From positions 1-64,000 of the forward strand of contig NZ_JALJYC010000011.1 of assembly GCF_024170405.1 (NCBI RefSeq): a DNA stretch of 64,000 bases, written 5' to 3'. The notes under the pieces are model-generated. The model saw nothing but the letters and a program-made list of their open reading frames with translations, ran no database searches and had not been told where the DNA came from. Numbering within the stretch: position 1 is the stretch's first letter; each line of letters begins with the position of its first letter. The DNA comes from Neisseria perflava (lineage in GTDB: Bacteria; Pseudomonadota; Gammaproteobacteria; Burkholderiales; Neisseriaceae). The position numbers and the translations under genes were made by a program. Of the stretch, positions 46,274-56,200 are shown piece after piece.

Positions 46274-47089
46274 CTAATCCCGATACGCCCAATGATTCAC
46301 CGGCCCGTGCCCCGCACCGATGTTTAGCGGGTCGGCAATCGCCGCGCTGATAAAGGCTTTGGCGGTTTTTACGGCAGCAGCGATGTCTGCGCCCTTGGCC
46401 AGCTCCGCCGCAATGCAGGCAGAAAAGGTGCAGCCCGTGCCGTGGGTGTGCGGCGTGGGGAAACGCGGGCTTTCCAGCTCGATAACCTCGTCCGGCGTAA
46501 ACAGCCAATCCGTGCAGACCGCGCTTTGGCTGTCGGCCAAATGTCCGCCCTTAATCACCACGTTTTTCACGCCCGTTTCCTGCAACATCCGCGCCGCACG
46601 CTCCGAGTCTTGACGGTTTTCAACCCGAATGCCGGTCAGTGCCTCGGCTTCGGGCAGATTCGGCGTCAACACATCCGCACGCGGCAGCAGATACCGCTTC
46701 ATCGCCGCCACCGCCGAATTTTCCAACAAAGGCGCACCGCCTTTGGCAATCATCACCGGATCAAGCACCATCGGCCCGAAACGGCAGCTTTGCAAACTGT
46801 CGGCCACGCATTCGATGACCTCCGCCGTACCCAACATGCCTATTTTAAACGCGCGAATCTGAAAATCATCGCGCACCGCCGCCATTTGCGCCCGAATCAT
46901 TTCCGGCGGCAGCATATGCACTGCCGACACGCCGAGCGTATTTTGTGCGGTAACCGCCGTCAAAACGCTGGTGCCGAACACGCCGCGCATTTGAAACGTC
47001 TTCAAATCCGCCTGTATCCCCGCCCCGCCGCCGGAATCCGAGCCGGCGATGGTCAGGGTTTGCACAAATTCGGTATCGTTGTTGCTCAT
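46274..47089 (-). CDS. thiD: Hydroxymethylpyrimidine (phosphate) kinase
   Basis: Phosphorylates HMP and HMP-P for thiamine synthesis. The 271-aa ribokinase-fold protein has the N-terminal IAGSDSGGGAGIQADLKTF, VLDPVMIAKGG, and the C-terminal HGTGCTFSACIAAELA with catalytic Asp/Cys region. It follows thiM on the same strand after a gap with GTAGGGTGGG repeats. Confidence 0.95.
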   Translation of the reverse strand: MSNNDTEFVQTLTIAGSDSGGGAGIQADLKTFQMRGVFGTSVLTAVTAQNTLGVSAVHMLPPEMIRAQMAAVRDDFQIRAFKIGMLGTAEVIECVADSLQSCRFGPMVLDPVMIAKGGAPLLENSAVAAMKRYLLPRADVLTPNLPEAEALTGIRVENRQDSERAARMLQETGVKNVVIKGGHLADSQSAVCTDWLFTPDEVIELESPRFPTPHTHGTGCTFSACIAAELAKGADIAAAVKTAKAFISAAIADPLNIGAGHGPVNHWAYRD

Positions 47090-47108
47090 TACTTTTCTCC
47101 TGAATATC

Positions 47109-47264
47109 GTAGCGCGGGTTTCAACCCGCCATCTGTCTCTATAGTCAAATTACCTAAAAACCAAACCAATGTGTAGGGTGGGCAACTTGTTGCCCACCGC
47201 AGCAAACAATAAAAAACGACGTTTCCTTTTCTCGGGAAATGGCGGGTTGAAACCCACCCTGCCC
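47109..47264. repeat. Cluster of GTAGGGTGGG-type palindromes between thiM and thiD
   Basis: Contains GTAGCGCGGGTTTCAACCCGCC, GTAGGGTGGGCAACTTGTTGCCCACC and GGCGGGTTGAAACCCACCCTGCC. These are dyads of the same family as those flanking glnS and could weaken read-through between the two thi genes. Confidence 0.65.
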
Positions 47265-47272
47265 GTCAATTT

Positions 47273-48070
47273 TCAGACGGCCTCTATCCTCGCTGCCAGC
47301 GCCACTTCTTCCGCCATCAACGCCCCCAGCGTATCCAAAAGGCACACGCCGAAGCTGCCGCTTTGCGTATGGTGTAAACCCGCCGCTGCCTTCTCGCCCG
47401 CCACCGCGTAGGCGGTGCAGGCCGCCAATGCCGCATTCAGATATTCCGCCTTATCCGCCACCGCCAAAAACGCCGCGATTACCGAACCGAGCAGGCAGCC
47501 CGAAGCGGTAATTTGGGGCAGCATGGGCGTACCGTTGTGCACGGCAAAAGTCTTGATGCCGTCTGAAACATAATCCGTTGCGCCGCTGACCGCCGAAATG
47601 CAGCCGTATTGCCGCGCCACCGCCTGCGCAACGGCGGCCACATCCGCGCTGCCGCTCCCCGCGTCCACGCCTTTGCCTTGCCAACTTTCCCCGGCCACAA
47701 ACGCCATTTCCGCCGCATTGCCGCGTATGGCGGCAAACTTGACCTCCGAGAGCAGACGCGCCACCGTTTCACGCCGCAGCGCCGTCGCCGCCACACCGAC
47801 CGGATCGAGTACCACCGCAAGCCCCCGCGCATTCGCCGCCTTACCCGCCAGCAGCATGGCCTCAATGCTGCTTTGGTTGAGCGTGCCGATATTAATCAGC
47901 AGCGCATCGCAGATGGCGGCCATATCCGCCATTTCCGCCGGTTCGTCCGCCATAATCGGCGACGCACCCACCGCCAAGAGGCCATTGGCGGCAAAATGCG
48001 CAGCCACGGCGTTGGTAATGTTGTGCACCAGCGGATTTTCCGCACGCACTCGGTTTATCAGCTCAAACAT
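47273..48070 (-). CDS. thiM: Hydroxyethylthiazole kinase
   Basis: Salvages hydroxyethylthiazole for thiamine synthesis. The 265-aa protein shows NPLVHNITNAVAAHFAANGLLAVGASPIM at the N-terminus, the GNAAEM block, and ITASGCLLGSVIAAFLA with the catalytic Cys. It is the first gene behind the TPP riboswitch and thiamine regulation is therefore direct. Confidence 0.95.
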   Translation of the reverse strand: MFELINRVRAENPLVHNITNAVAAHFAANGLLAVGASPIMADEPAEMADMAAICDALLINIGTLNQSSIEAMLLAGKAANARGLAVVLDPVGVAATALRRETVARLLSEVKFAAIRGNAAEMAFVAGESWQGKGVDAGSGSADVAAVAQAVARQYGCISAVSGATDYVSDGIKTFAVHNGTPMLPQITASGCLLGSVIAAFLAVADKAEYLNAALAACTAYAVAGEKAAAGLHHTQSGSFGVCLLDTLGALMAEEVALAARIEAV

Positions 48071-48116
48071 CTTGTTTCTCCTAGGGTTTTATCGCCCGAA
48101 TAAAACAACGGGCAAC

Positions 48117-48152
48117 AAAAAAGCACAATCCGCGCCGATACGCGGATTGTGC
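48117..48152 (-). terminator. Riboswitch expression-platform terminator
   Basis: GCACAATCCGCG-6 nt-CGCGGATTGTGC is a perfect 12-bp stem followed by T6 on the minus strand, between the TPP aptamer and thiM. TPP binding would favour this terminator. Confidence 0.85.
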
Positions 48153-48183
48153 CCGACGGCAAACCGATTTGCCGCATGTGTGC

Positions 48184-48265
48184 CAGTTTCCTACGTCAGC
48201 GTTAACTGCATCAGGTTCACGGGTATCATCTCAGCGGCTGCACTTTCCGGCGCCGCACCCCGACT
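48184..48265 (-). ncRNA. TPP riboswitch (THI element)
   Basis: The minus strand reads GGGGTGC, then CTGAGATGATACCC, GTGAACCTGATGCAG and GTTAACGCTGACGTAGG, the universally conserved TPP aptamer. P1 pairs near CAGT/ACTG. About 115 nt upstream of thiM; it senses thiamine pyrophosphate. Confidence 0.95.
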
Positions 48266-48342
48266 GTCTTGCTATCTTAACGCAGTTTTTGCTTCGGCGA
48301 CAACTGTGAAAAAGATACGCAATCGCCACTTGTTATTAAAAT

Positions 48343-48366
48343 AGAAATAATATATATTCTTATTCT
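48343..48366. promoter_or_regulatory. Possible Fur-type site upstream of hemO
   Basis: AGAAATAATATATATTCTTATTC is AT-rich with loose similarity to tandem Fur hexamers (GATAAT). It is 120-140 bp upstream of hemO. Weak match. Confidence 0.3.
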
Positions 48367-48482
48367 TGATTTTATGACAGAGTGCTTAACCGCCTATAAA
48401 CCGGCTAAATTTATTAATTTAACTCATTTTTCAGACGGCCTTTTCCCCCTTGCCGCCTGAAACCCAACACAAGGAACCCATC

Positions 48483-49106
48483 ATGAGCGACCAAACCGAA
48501 ACCACCTTTGCCCAGCGTCTGAAAGCCGACACCACCGGGCTGCACGACAGCGTGGATAAATTAGTCATGTCAGTCAAACCGTTTGCCGATAAAGCAAATT
48601 ACATCAAATTCCTGCAACTGCAATCCGTGTTCCACAAAGCCGTCGATCATATCTATAAAGATTCGACCTTGAACCAAGCCATTCCCGAGCTGGAATACAT
48701 GGCGCGTTACGATGCCGTGGTGAAAGACTTGGCTGATTTGGGTGCGCAACCCTATGCCTATACCGGCGAACTGCCGCAGGAAACCGGTAACAAAGCCATC
48801 GGCTGGCTGTATTGCGCCGAAGGCTCGAATTTGGGCGCAGCATTCCTGTTCAAACATGCGCAAACGCTGGATTACAACGGCGACAACGGCGCGCGCCACC
48901 TGGCTCCCCACCCCGACGGCCGCGGCAAACATTGGCGCGAATTTGTCGGCTACCTCAACGCCCTGCCGCTAAGCCCCGAAGCCGAGGCCGAAGCCATCCA
49001 AGGCGCGAAAGACGCGTTTGAATTTTACAAAGTCATCCTGCGCCAAACCTTCGGCCTACCCGAAGGCGCGGAAGCACCGGCAGGTTTGGAAGCGCACCGC
49101 CATTGA
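48483..49106 (+). CDS. hemO: Heme oxygenase
   Basis: Opens heme to biliverdin, CO and iron. The 207-aa protein matches Neisseria HemO throughout: RLKADTTGLHDSVDKLVMS with proximal His21, KAVDHIYKD, AIGWLYCAEGSNLGAAFLFKHAQTLDYNGDNGARHLAPHPDGRGKHW (distal helix) and the C-terminal AHRH. The first MPPETQHKEP codons are before the conserved start. No hmbR receptor gene is next to it in this window. Ends with a DUS terminator. Confidence 0.95.
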   Translation: MSDQTETTFAQRLKADTTGLHDSVDKLVMSVKPFADKANYIKFLQLQSVFHKAVDHIYKDSTLNQAIPELEYMARYDAVVKDLADLGAQPYAYTGELPQETGNKAIGWLYCAEGSNLGAAFLFKHAQTLDYNGDNGARHLAPHPDGRGKHWREFVGYLNALPLSPEAEAEAIQGAKDAFEFYKVILRQTFGLPEGAEAPAGLEAHRH

Positions 49107-49139
49107 TTCTGTTTGTTTAATTTAAATAGACACTATAAA

Positions 49140-49181
49140 AGGCCGTCTGAAACAGTTTACCCCGCTGTTTTCAGACGGCCT
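49140..49181 (+). terminator. DUS hairpin after hemO
   Basis: Arms AGGCCGTCTGAAACAG, short loop, followed by CCTTTATC. It also marks the left border of the sugar island. Confidence 0.72.
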
Positions 49182-49226
49182 TTATCTTATCCAATATTTA
49201 TTCTTAATAAACATAACATTTTGTAT

Positions 49227-49256
49227 TGATAAATTTTTTTTGGTAATAATTTATCA
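49227..49256. promoter_or_regulatory. Operator-like inverted repeat upstream of galK
   Basis: TGATAAATT-N12-AATTTATCA, a perfect 9-bp dyad about 190 bp before the galK ATG. The 260-bp hemO-galK gap is AT-rich and otherwise empty of genes. The regulator is unknown. Confidence 0.45.
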
Positions 49257-49257
49257 T

Positions 49258-49271
49258 ATGATTCAAATCAA
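49258..49271. promoter_or_regulatory. FNR-like 14-mer upstream of galK
   Basis: ATGATTCAAATCAA (TTGATTTGAATCAT on the other strand) has one mismatch to TTGATnnnnATCAA and recurs upstream of lacY. Confidence 0.4.
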
Positions 49272-49440
49272 AATGTTTTCCCTTTTCTACGCCGTTTCGC
49301 TATGGAATTTTATTTCAGAATCCGCTATCCTTTGCCAAACATTTCAATCGTAACATCTGTTTTACAAAGTCCGACCAGCCTGTAAAACGCAGCGGGAGGC
49401 TTTGCTACCAAACAGCTGCCGTAAACCAAAGGGCTTTTCC

Positions 49441-50610
49441 ATGAAGACACAAGAAATCAAACAGCAATTTCAACAGATTTTCGGTGTGCAAGCAGATGCC
49501 GCTTTTTTTTCTCCCGGCCGTATCAATCTCATCGGCGAACATACCGATTACAACGGCGGACACGTTTTCCCCTGCGCCATCACGCTGGGCACTTACGGCG
49601 CTGCGCGTAAACGCGATGACGAATTACTGCGCTTTTATTCCGCCAATTTTGCCGAAGCCGGAATCATCGAAGTCCCCCTGCAAGACCTGGTGTTTGACCC
49701 TGCCCACTCCTGGGCCAACTACCCCAAAGGTATGATTAAATTCCTGCAAGAATCAGGCCATGTGATTGACAAGGGGATGGACATCTGGATTTACGGCAAT
49801 CTGCCCAACGGCGCGGGCTTGTCGTCTTCCGCCTCTTTGGAAATGCTTACCGGCGTAATGGCGCAGGAATTATTCGGTTTGAACATTGACCGCCCCGACA
49901 TCGTCAAAACCGGCATGAAAACGGAAAACCAATTTATCGGCGTCAATTCGGGCATTATGGATCAGTTCGCCATCGGCATGGGACAGGCGCAAAAAGCCAT
50001 TTTGTTGGACACCAATACGCTGCAATACGATTTGGTGCCGCTGGATTTGGGCGATAACGTCATTGTGATTATGAACACCAACAAGCGCCGCGAGCTGGCC
50101 GATTCCAAATACAATGAGCGGCGCAGTGAGTGCGAAACTGCCGTCGGCGAGCTCAACCGCGCCTTGTCTATTCAAACTTTAGGCCAACTCGATGCGCAAA
50201 CTTTTGACGAGTATGCCTATTTAATCCAGGATGAAAACCGCCTCAAACGCGCCCGCCATGCGGTATGGGAAAACCAACGCACTTTGCAGGCACGCGCGGC
50301 ATTGCAAGCAGGCGATTTGGCCAAGTTTGGCCGTTTGGTCAACGCCTCGCATGTTTCTTTACAACATGACTACGAAGTGACCGGCGTAGAATTGGATACC
50401 CTCGCACATGCAGCTTGGGTACAAACCGGCGTATTGGGCGCGCGCATGACCGGCGCGGGTTTTGGCGGCTGCGCCATTGCCATCGTGGATAAAGCGCATG
50501 TGGCGGCGTTCCAAGAAAACGTCGGTCGGATTTATACCGATAAAATCGGCTATGCGCCTTCATTTTACATTGCCGAAATTTCAGACGGCACCCGTGTATT
50601 GAATGCTTGA
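49441..50610 (+). CDS. galK: Galactokinase
   Basis: GHMP kinase, phosphorylates alpha-D-galactose. The 389-aa protein has the signature RINLIGEHTDYNGGHVFP, ATP-binding LPNGAGLSSSASLEM, and the C-terminal RMTGAGFGGCAIAIV. The start MKTQEIKQQF has AAAGGG upstream. A DUS is encoded at the very end (EISDGT). The galK-galT gap is 13 bp: operon. Confidence 0.96.
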   Translation: MKTQEIKQQFQQIFGVQADAAFFSPGRINLIGEHTDYNGGHVFPCAITLGTYGAARKRDDELLRFYSANFAEAGIIEVPLQDLVFDPAHSWANYPKGMIKFLQESGHVIDKGMDIWIYGNLPNGAGLSSSASLEMLTGVMAQELFGLNIDRPDIVKTGMKTENQFIGVNSGIMDQFAIGMGQAQKAILLDTNTLQYDLVPLDLGDNVIVIMNTNKRRELADSKYNERRSECETAVGELNRALSIQTLGQLDAQTFDEYAYLIQDENRLKRARHAVWENQRTLQARAALQAGDLAKFGRLVNASHVSLQHDYEVTGVELDTLAHAAWVQTGVLGARMTGAGFGGCAIAIVDKAHVAAFQENVGRIYTDKIGYAPSFYIAEISDGTRVLNA

Positions 50611-50623
50611 GCGGAGTGCACAA

Positions 50624-52096
50624 ATGAGTTTGATTGAACGATTTGTAAACGGCGTGATTGAGGAAAGCGATTACACCGATGAAGACCGCATTTACCTCTG
50701 CAACCGCGTGATGGCCTTGGTGGGCGAAGACGGCGCTCATGCTGATACGCCGTCTGAAAACCTGATTGATTTAAAAGACGAATTAGTTACCGTGGCGCTG
50801 AGCAACGGTAAAGTCGGCGACACGCTGGACGAGCAAGATTGTCTGGGCGCTACGCTGATGGATTTCATCACGCCGAGGCCGTCTGAAACAAATCAGCGGT
50901 TCTGGGAAACGTATCAACATCACCCCAATCAGGCGGTGTCGGATTTTTATGTGTTAAGCAAACGCAACGACTATGTCAAAACCAAAGCCGTTGCCAAAAA
51001 CATCTATTACACCGTGCCCACCGAATACGGCGATTTGGAAATCACCATCAACCTTTCCAAACCGGAAAAAGACCCCAAAGCCATTGCTGCGGCGAAAAAA
51101 ATTAAATCATCAGGCTATCCTGCCTGTTTGCTGTGTATGGAAAACGAGGGCTATCAAGGGCGTATCGGCTATCCTGCCCGCGCCAACCACCGCATTATCC
51201 GCCTAAATTTGGGCGGCGAGCCGTGGGGCTTCCAATATTCGCCCTATGCTTATTTCAATGAACACTGCATTATCTTAGACACCCGCCATATTCCGATGGC
51301 AATTACCCGCCAAACTTTTGTCCAGCTTTTGGACATTACCGACCTGCTGCCCGGTTACTTTGCCGGCAGCAACGCCGATTTGCCGATTGTCGGCGGTTCG
51401 ATCCTGACCCATAACCATTATCAGGGTGGGCGGCATACGTTTGCCATGGAAAAAGCGCCGCTGGAGCGCACCTTCCGTTTCCAAGGTTTTGCCGAAATTG
51501 AAGCCGGGATGGTCAAATGGCCGATGTCGGTCATCCGCTTGCGCGGTGCCGATAAAACCCGCCTGACTGATTTGGCCGACAAAATTCTGCTTGCTTGGCA
51601 ACATTACTCCGATGAAACGGCCGATATTCTGGCGCACAGCAACGGCGAGCCGCACCACACCGTCACGCCGATTGCACGCAAAAAAGACGGGCTGTTTGAA
51701 TTGGATTTGGTATTGCGCGACAACCATACTTCGGCTGAATTTCCAGACGGCATTTACCATCCGCACCCTGATGTGCAGCACATCAAAAAAGAAAACATCG
51801 GCCTGATTGAAGTGATGGGGCTGGCGATTTTACCGCCGCGTTTGAAAGACGAGCTTAAAGAAGTGGAACGCTTCCTGCTGGGCGAGACTGCTGCCGTCGC
51901 ACCGTATCATCAAGAATGGGCGGGCCGTCTGAAAGCCGAGTCACCCGATGTTACTGCTAAAAATGCCGAAAACATCGTGCGCCAGTCCGTCGGCAAAATT
52001 TTTGCCCGCGTATTGGAAGACGCGGGGGTGTACAAGCGCACCCCGCAAGGCCAGGCTGCGTTTATGCGCTTTATTGAAAGCGTAGGGATTATTTGA
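50624..52096 (+). CDS. galT: UDP-glucose--hexose-1-phosphate uridylyltransferase, Firmicutes-type
   Basis: Leloir uridylyltransferase. At 490 aa it is the long GalT type common in lactobacilli and streptococci, not the approximately 350-aa Enterobacteria type. Visible: ILTHNHYQGGRHTFAMEK with the family's histidine block, and ANHRIIRLNLGGEPWGFQYSPYAYFNEHCIIL. Several DUS-like sites (50877, 51911, near 50748) are read in frame. Divergent ancestry from LacY is discussed in the findings. Confidence 0.9.
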   Translation: MSLIERFVNGVIEESDYTDEDRIYLCNRVMALVGEDGAHADTPSENLIDLKDELVTVALSNGKVGDTLDEQDCLGATLMDFITPRPSETNQRFWETYQHHPNQAVSDFYVLSKRNDYVKTKAVAKNIYYTVPTEYGDLEITINLSKPEKDPKAIAAAKKIKSSGYPACLLCMENEGYQGRIGYPARANHRIIRLNLGGEPWGFQYSPYAYFNEHCIILDTRHIPMAITRQTFVQLLDITDLLPGYFAGSNADLPIVGGSILTHNHYQGGRHTFAMEKAPLERTFRFQGFAEIEAGMVKWPMSVIRLRGADKTRLTDLADKILLAWQHYSDETADILAHSNGEPHHTVTPIARKKDGLFELDLVLRDNHTSAEFPDGIYHPHPDVQHIKKENIGLIEVMGLAILPPRLKDELKEVERFLLGETAAVAPYHQEWAGRLKAESPDVTAKNAENIVRQSVGKIFARVLEDAGVYKRTPQGQAAFMRFIESVGII

Positions 52097-52102
52097 TGTC
52101 TA

Positions 52103-52146
52103 AGGCCGTCTGAAAACACACTGTTTTCCACTTTTTCAGACGGCCT
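52103..52146 (+). repeat. Inverted DUS pair between galT and galE
   Basis: AGGCCGTCTGAAAACA and complement in the 81-bp gap; full termination is unlikely because galE belongs to the same pathway and strand. Confidence 0.6.
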
Positions 52147-52177
52147 CGCTACACATAAATAAAGAAAAGGAAAAAGC

Positions 52178-53179
52178 ATGACCGTATTGGTTTTAGGCGG
52201 TGCCGGCTACATCGGCTCGCATACCGTTGACCGCTTGATTGAGGGCGGTAAAGAAAAAGTCGTTGTCGTCGATAGTTTGGTAACCGGCCACCGCGCCGCC
52301 GTCCGTCCAGAGGCGCAGTTTTACCAAGGCGATTTGGCCGATCAAGCCTTTATGCGCGGCGTGTTTGCCGCCCACCCCGACATCGACGCGGTGATTCATT
52401 TCGCCGCCTATTCGCTGGTGGCCGAGTCCATGACCCAGCCGCTCAAATACTTCGACAACAACACCGCCGGCATGATTAAGCTCTTGGAAGTGATGAACGA
52501 ATGCGGCGTAAAGCGCATTGTATTCTCCTCCACCGCTGCCACCTACGGCATTCCCGAAAGCGTACCCATTCGCGAAGACGATCCGCAAAAGCCCATCAAT
52601 CCCTACGGCGAGAGCAAGCTGATAATGGAAACCATCATGCGCTGGTCGGACTCGGCTTACGGCATCAAATTCGTGCCGCTGCGCTATTTTAATGTGGCCG
52701 GTGCCAAACCCGACGGCTCCATCGGCGAAGACCACGATCCGGAAACCCACCTCCTACCGATTATCCTGCAAGTGGCGCAGGGCAAGCGCGACAAGCTGAT
52801 GATTTTTGGCGATGACTACAACACGCCCGACGGCACCAATATCCGCGACTATGTGCACCCCTTTGATTTGGCCGATGCGCATATTCTGGCCGTGGATTAC
52901 CTGCGTCAGGGCAAAGAATCCACCGCCTTCAACCTCGGCTCGTCCACCGGTTTTTCCAATTTGGAAATTCTGCAAGCCGCACGCGAAGTCACCGGCCAAG
53001 CCATCCCCGCCCAAATCGCACCGCGCCGCCCGGGAGACCCCGACACCTTAATCGCCGCCTCCGACAAAGCCCGCCAAATCTTGGGCTGGCAGCCACAGTT
53101 TGACAACATTAAAAAAATCATCGAAACCGCGTGGAAGTGGCATTCCACCCACCCCAACGGCTACGATGACCGCAAATAA
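52178..53179 (+). CDS. galE: UDP-glucose 4-epimerase
   Basis: SDR epimerase regenerating UDP-glucose. The 333-aa protein has the NAD motif VLGGAGYIGSHTVDRL, catalytic SSTAATYG (Ser) and NPYGESK (YxxxK), and the C-terminal DVRD-type region LNLGSSTGFSNLEI. An AAAGGAAAA ribosome-binding site precedes it. Pattern resembles Gram-positive GalE rather than the Enterobacteria type (judged by eye). Confidence 0.94.
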   Translation: MTVLVLGGAGYIGSHTVDRLIEGGKEKVVVVDSLVTGHRAAVRPEAQFYQGDLADQAFMRGVFAAHPDIDAVIHFAAYSLVAESMTQPLKYFDNNTAGMIKLLEVMNECGVKRIVFSSTAATYGIPESVPIREDDPQKPINPYGESKLIMETIMRWSDSAYGIKFVPLRYFNVAGAKPDGSIGEDHDPETHLLPIILQVAQGKRDKLMIFGDDYNTPDGTNIRDYVHPFDLADAHILAVDYLRQGKESTAFNLGSSTGFSNLEILQAAREVTGQAIPAQIAPRRPGDPDTLIAASDKARQILGWQPQFDNIKKIIETAWKWHSTHPNGYDDRK

Positions 53180-53184
53180 ACGTC

Positions 53185-53230
53185 AGGCCGTCTGAAAATC
53201 TGCGGTAAGCCAATGCTTTTCAGACGGCCT
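53185..53230 (+). repeat. Inverted DUS pair between galE and lacZ
   Basis: AGGCCGTCTGAAAATC and an imperfect partner in the 104-bp gap before lacZ. Confidence 0.6.
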
Positions 53231-53283
53231 CTTGTTTGAACCAATCTTCAGTATGGTTATGCTTAATTTTAAGGAGTGATTCC

Positions 53284-56200
53284 ATGTTGGAAAAATATTA
53301 CGAACGTCCCGATATCTTGCACGTTAACACCACACCGCACCATTCCTATTTCATCCCCTACGCCGACGAAGCGCAGGCGAAAAGCGGGCGGCGCGAGCAG
53401 TCTGACTGTTTTATCCCGCTCAATGGCACATGGGCGTTCGCCTATTTCGATAGTCTGCAAAATCTGCCTCAGGATTTTCTGAATTACGCCTTCAGCGCGC
53501 AAATCCCCGTCCCCTCCTGCTGGCAGACGCAAGGTTACGACCATCATCACTATACCAACATCAATTACCCCTTCCCCTTTGACCCGCCGTATGTCCCCAC
53601 CGACAATCCGTGCGGCCTGTACCAGCGTCGAATCCACATTGAGCCGCAGGCAGATAAGCGCTACCTGCTGAATTTCGAGGGCGTGGACAGCTGCTTCTAT
53701 GTTTACCTCAATGGCGAGTTTGTCGGTTACAGTCAAGTGAGCCACAGCACTTCTGAATTCGATATCACAGGCCGTCTGAAAAGCGGCAGCAATACCCTGA
53801 CCGTCTTGGTCTTAAAATGGTGCGATGGCAGCTATTTAGAAGACCAAGACAAATTCCGCATGTCGGGCATTTTCGATGATGTGTACCTTTTGCTGCGCCC
53901 CGACAACTACTTGCAAGACTTCTTTATCCAAACCACCTTATCTGACGATTTGCGCAGTGCCCAAATCAATGTCAGCACGCAGTTTAGCCAAACGCCGCAA
54001 GATGTCACTTTCCGCTTGTATGCGCCCGATGGCACGCTGCTTTTAGAACAAAGCGGCGAAACATTATCTGCCGCCATCGACGATGCCCAATTATGGAACG
54101 CCGAGAATCCACAGCAATACACGCTGATTTTGGCCTATAACGGCGAATTTATTGCGCAGAAAATCGGTTTGCGCAAAGTGGAAATTTCAGACGGCATTTT
54201 CAAAATCAACGGCAAAGCCATCAAATTCCGTGGGGTTAACCGCCACAGCAGCGACCCCAAAACCGGCTACACCATCAGCCGTGCACAGGCCGAAATCGAC
54301 TTGCGCTTGATGAAACAGCACAACATCAACGCCATCCGCACCGCGCACTACCCCAATTCGCCATGGTTCAACGAATTATGCGGCGAATACGGCTTTTACG
54401 TTATCGGCGAGAGCGATATCGAAAGCCACGGCGCCAGTATGCTGTATGTCAAATCGCCTGAACCGAGCATTTTTCTGAATGTAGAAAACGACCTCGAAAC
54501 CGCTCGCGTGCGCCAAGACACCATCGACAATTTCTGCTATTTCGCACGCGATCCGTCTTACCGCGAGGCTATTCTCGACCGCACCCGCGCCAACATCGAG
54601 CGTGACAAAAACCGCAGTGCGGTAATTATGTGGTCGCTGGGCAATGAATCAGGCTTCGGCGAAAACTTTGAAGCCGCCGCCGCATGGATTAAATCACGCG
54701 ACAGCAGTCGCCCCGTGCATTACGAAGGTTCAATTTACCAGCATTCCCAACATCAAAACGATTTGTCCGCCATCGACGTGTACAGCGAAATGTATGCCAC
54801 ACCAGAAGACATCGACCGCTATTACACCAGCGGCGGCGTGTTCGATAAAAACGGCGTGAAAAAACCGTTTATCCTGTGCGAATACAGCCATGCCATGGGC
54901 AATTCCAACGGTGATTTGGAAGACTACTTCCAAGCCTTCGAGCGTCATGCCGGCTCATGCGGCGGCTTTATCTGGGAATGGTGCGACCATGCGCCTAAAT
55001 TGCCCGACAGCAAACGCTCCGGCTACGGAGGCGATTTTGGCGACACGCCCAACGACGGCAATTTCTGCGTAGATGGCTTGGTTTCACCCGAGCGCATTCC
55101 CCACAGCAATCTTTTAGAGTTGAAAAACATCAACCGCCCTGCCCGCGCTCGTTTTTCAGACGGCCAAGTTTTCCTGAGCAACTATCTGGACTTTACCGAC
55201 CTGAAAGATTACCTGAGCGTTGGCTACCGCTACTCGGAAAACGGCGAAACCCTTGTCGAAGGCCGTCTGAAAATGGATTGCGCTCCCGGCCAAACCGCCC
55301 GTTTACCGCTGGATTTGCCGCAACCCGATCGCAGCAAACTCTGCCTGCTCGATTTGACTTACACGCTGGAAAATCGCACTGCCCTGCTCTCTGCCGGACA
55401 CGAACTGGGCTTTGACCAAATCATCATCGCCGAAGGCGAAGGCGTTGCGCCGCAAACCGCCGCGCGCACCGCCGCGCCGTGGCAGGTGGAAGAAGACAGC
55501 CGCAACCTGTATTTGAGCAGCGCCAATCTGCGTTATACCTTCGACAAAACCAAAGGCATTTTCAGCGCTTTGCAAAAAGACAGCCAAGCGCTGATTACTG
55601 CGCCGCTGGATTTCAACATTTGGCGTGCGCCCACCGACAACGACCGCCTCATCCGCGTATTGTGGCAAAACGCCGGTTTCGACCGCGTCGCCACCCGCGC
55701 CTATGAAACCGCTTGGTCGCAGCAAGACGGCGCCGTCATCATCAAAACCCGCAGCAGCATTGCCGCCGTTTCCCGCGCACGCGTTTTGACGCTGGAGGTA
55801 ACATACACGGTTTCGCCCGATGGCAACATCCGTATTGCCGTTCACGCGGAAAAAACGGCCGAGCAACCCTACCTGCCTCGCTTCGGCCTGCGCTTTTTCC
55901 TGCCAAAAACCAGCAACACGGTGTCCTACTTGGGCTATGGCAGCGGAGAAAGCTATGTGGGCAAGCACCATGCAAGCAAACTCGGCCGCTACCGCACCAG
56001 CGCCGCAGAAAACCATACCGACTACCTCAAACCGCAGGAAAACGGCAGTCACTGGGGTAGCCGCTTTGTCGAGTCCGCCGATTTAGTCATCAGCGCCGCG
56101 CAACCGTTCAGCTTCAACCTGTCGCCCTATACGCAGGAAATGCTGACCGCCACGGCGCATTGCTATGATTTGGTGGAATCAGAAGCTACGGTTTTGTGTG

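Noticed and set aside
47135..47160. Possible Correia element end (TATAG near 47140)
   Set aside because: Only a few bases match; no paired terminal repeat of the right size is found.
49123..49135. Second Correia-like motif CACTATAAA after hemO
   Set aside because: Too short and without partner.
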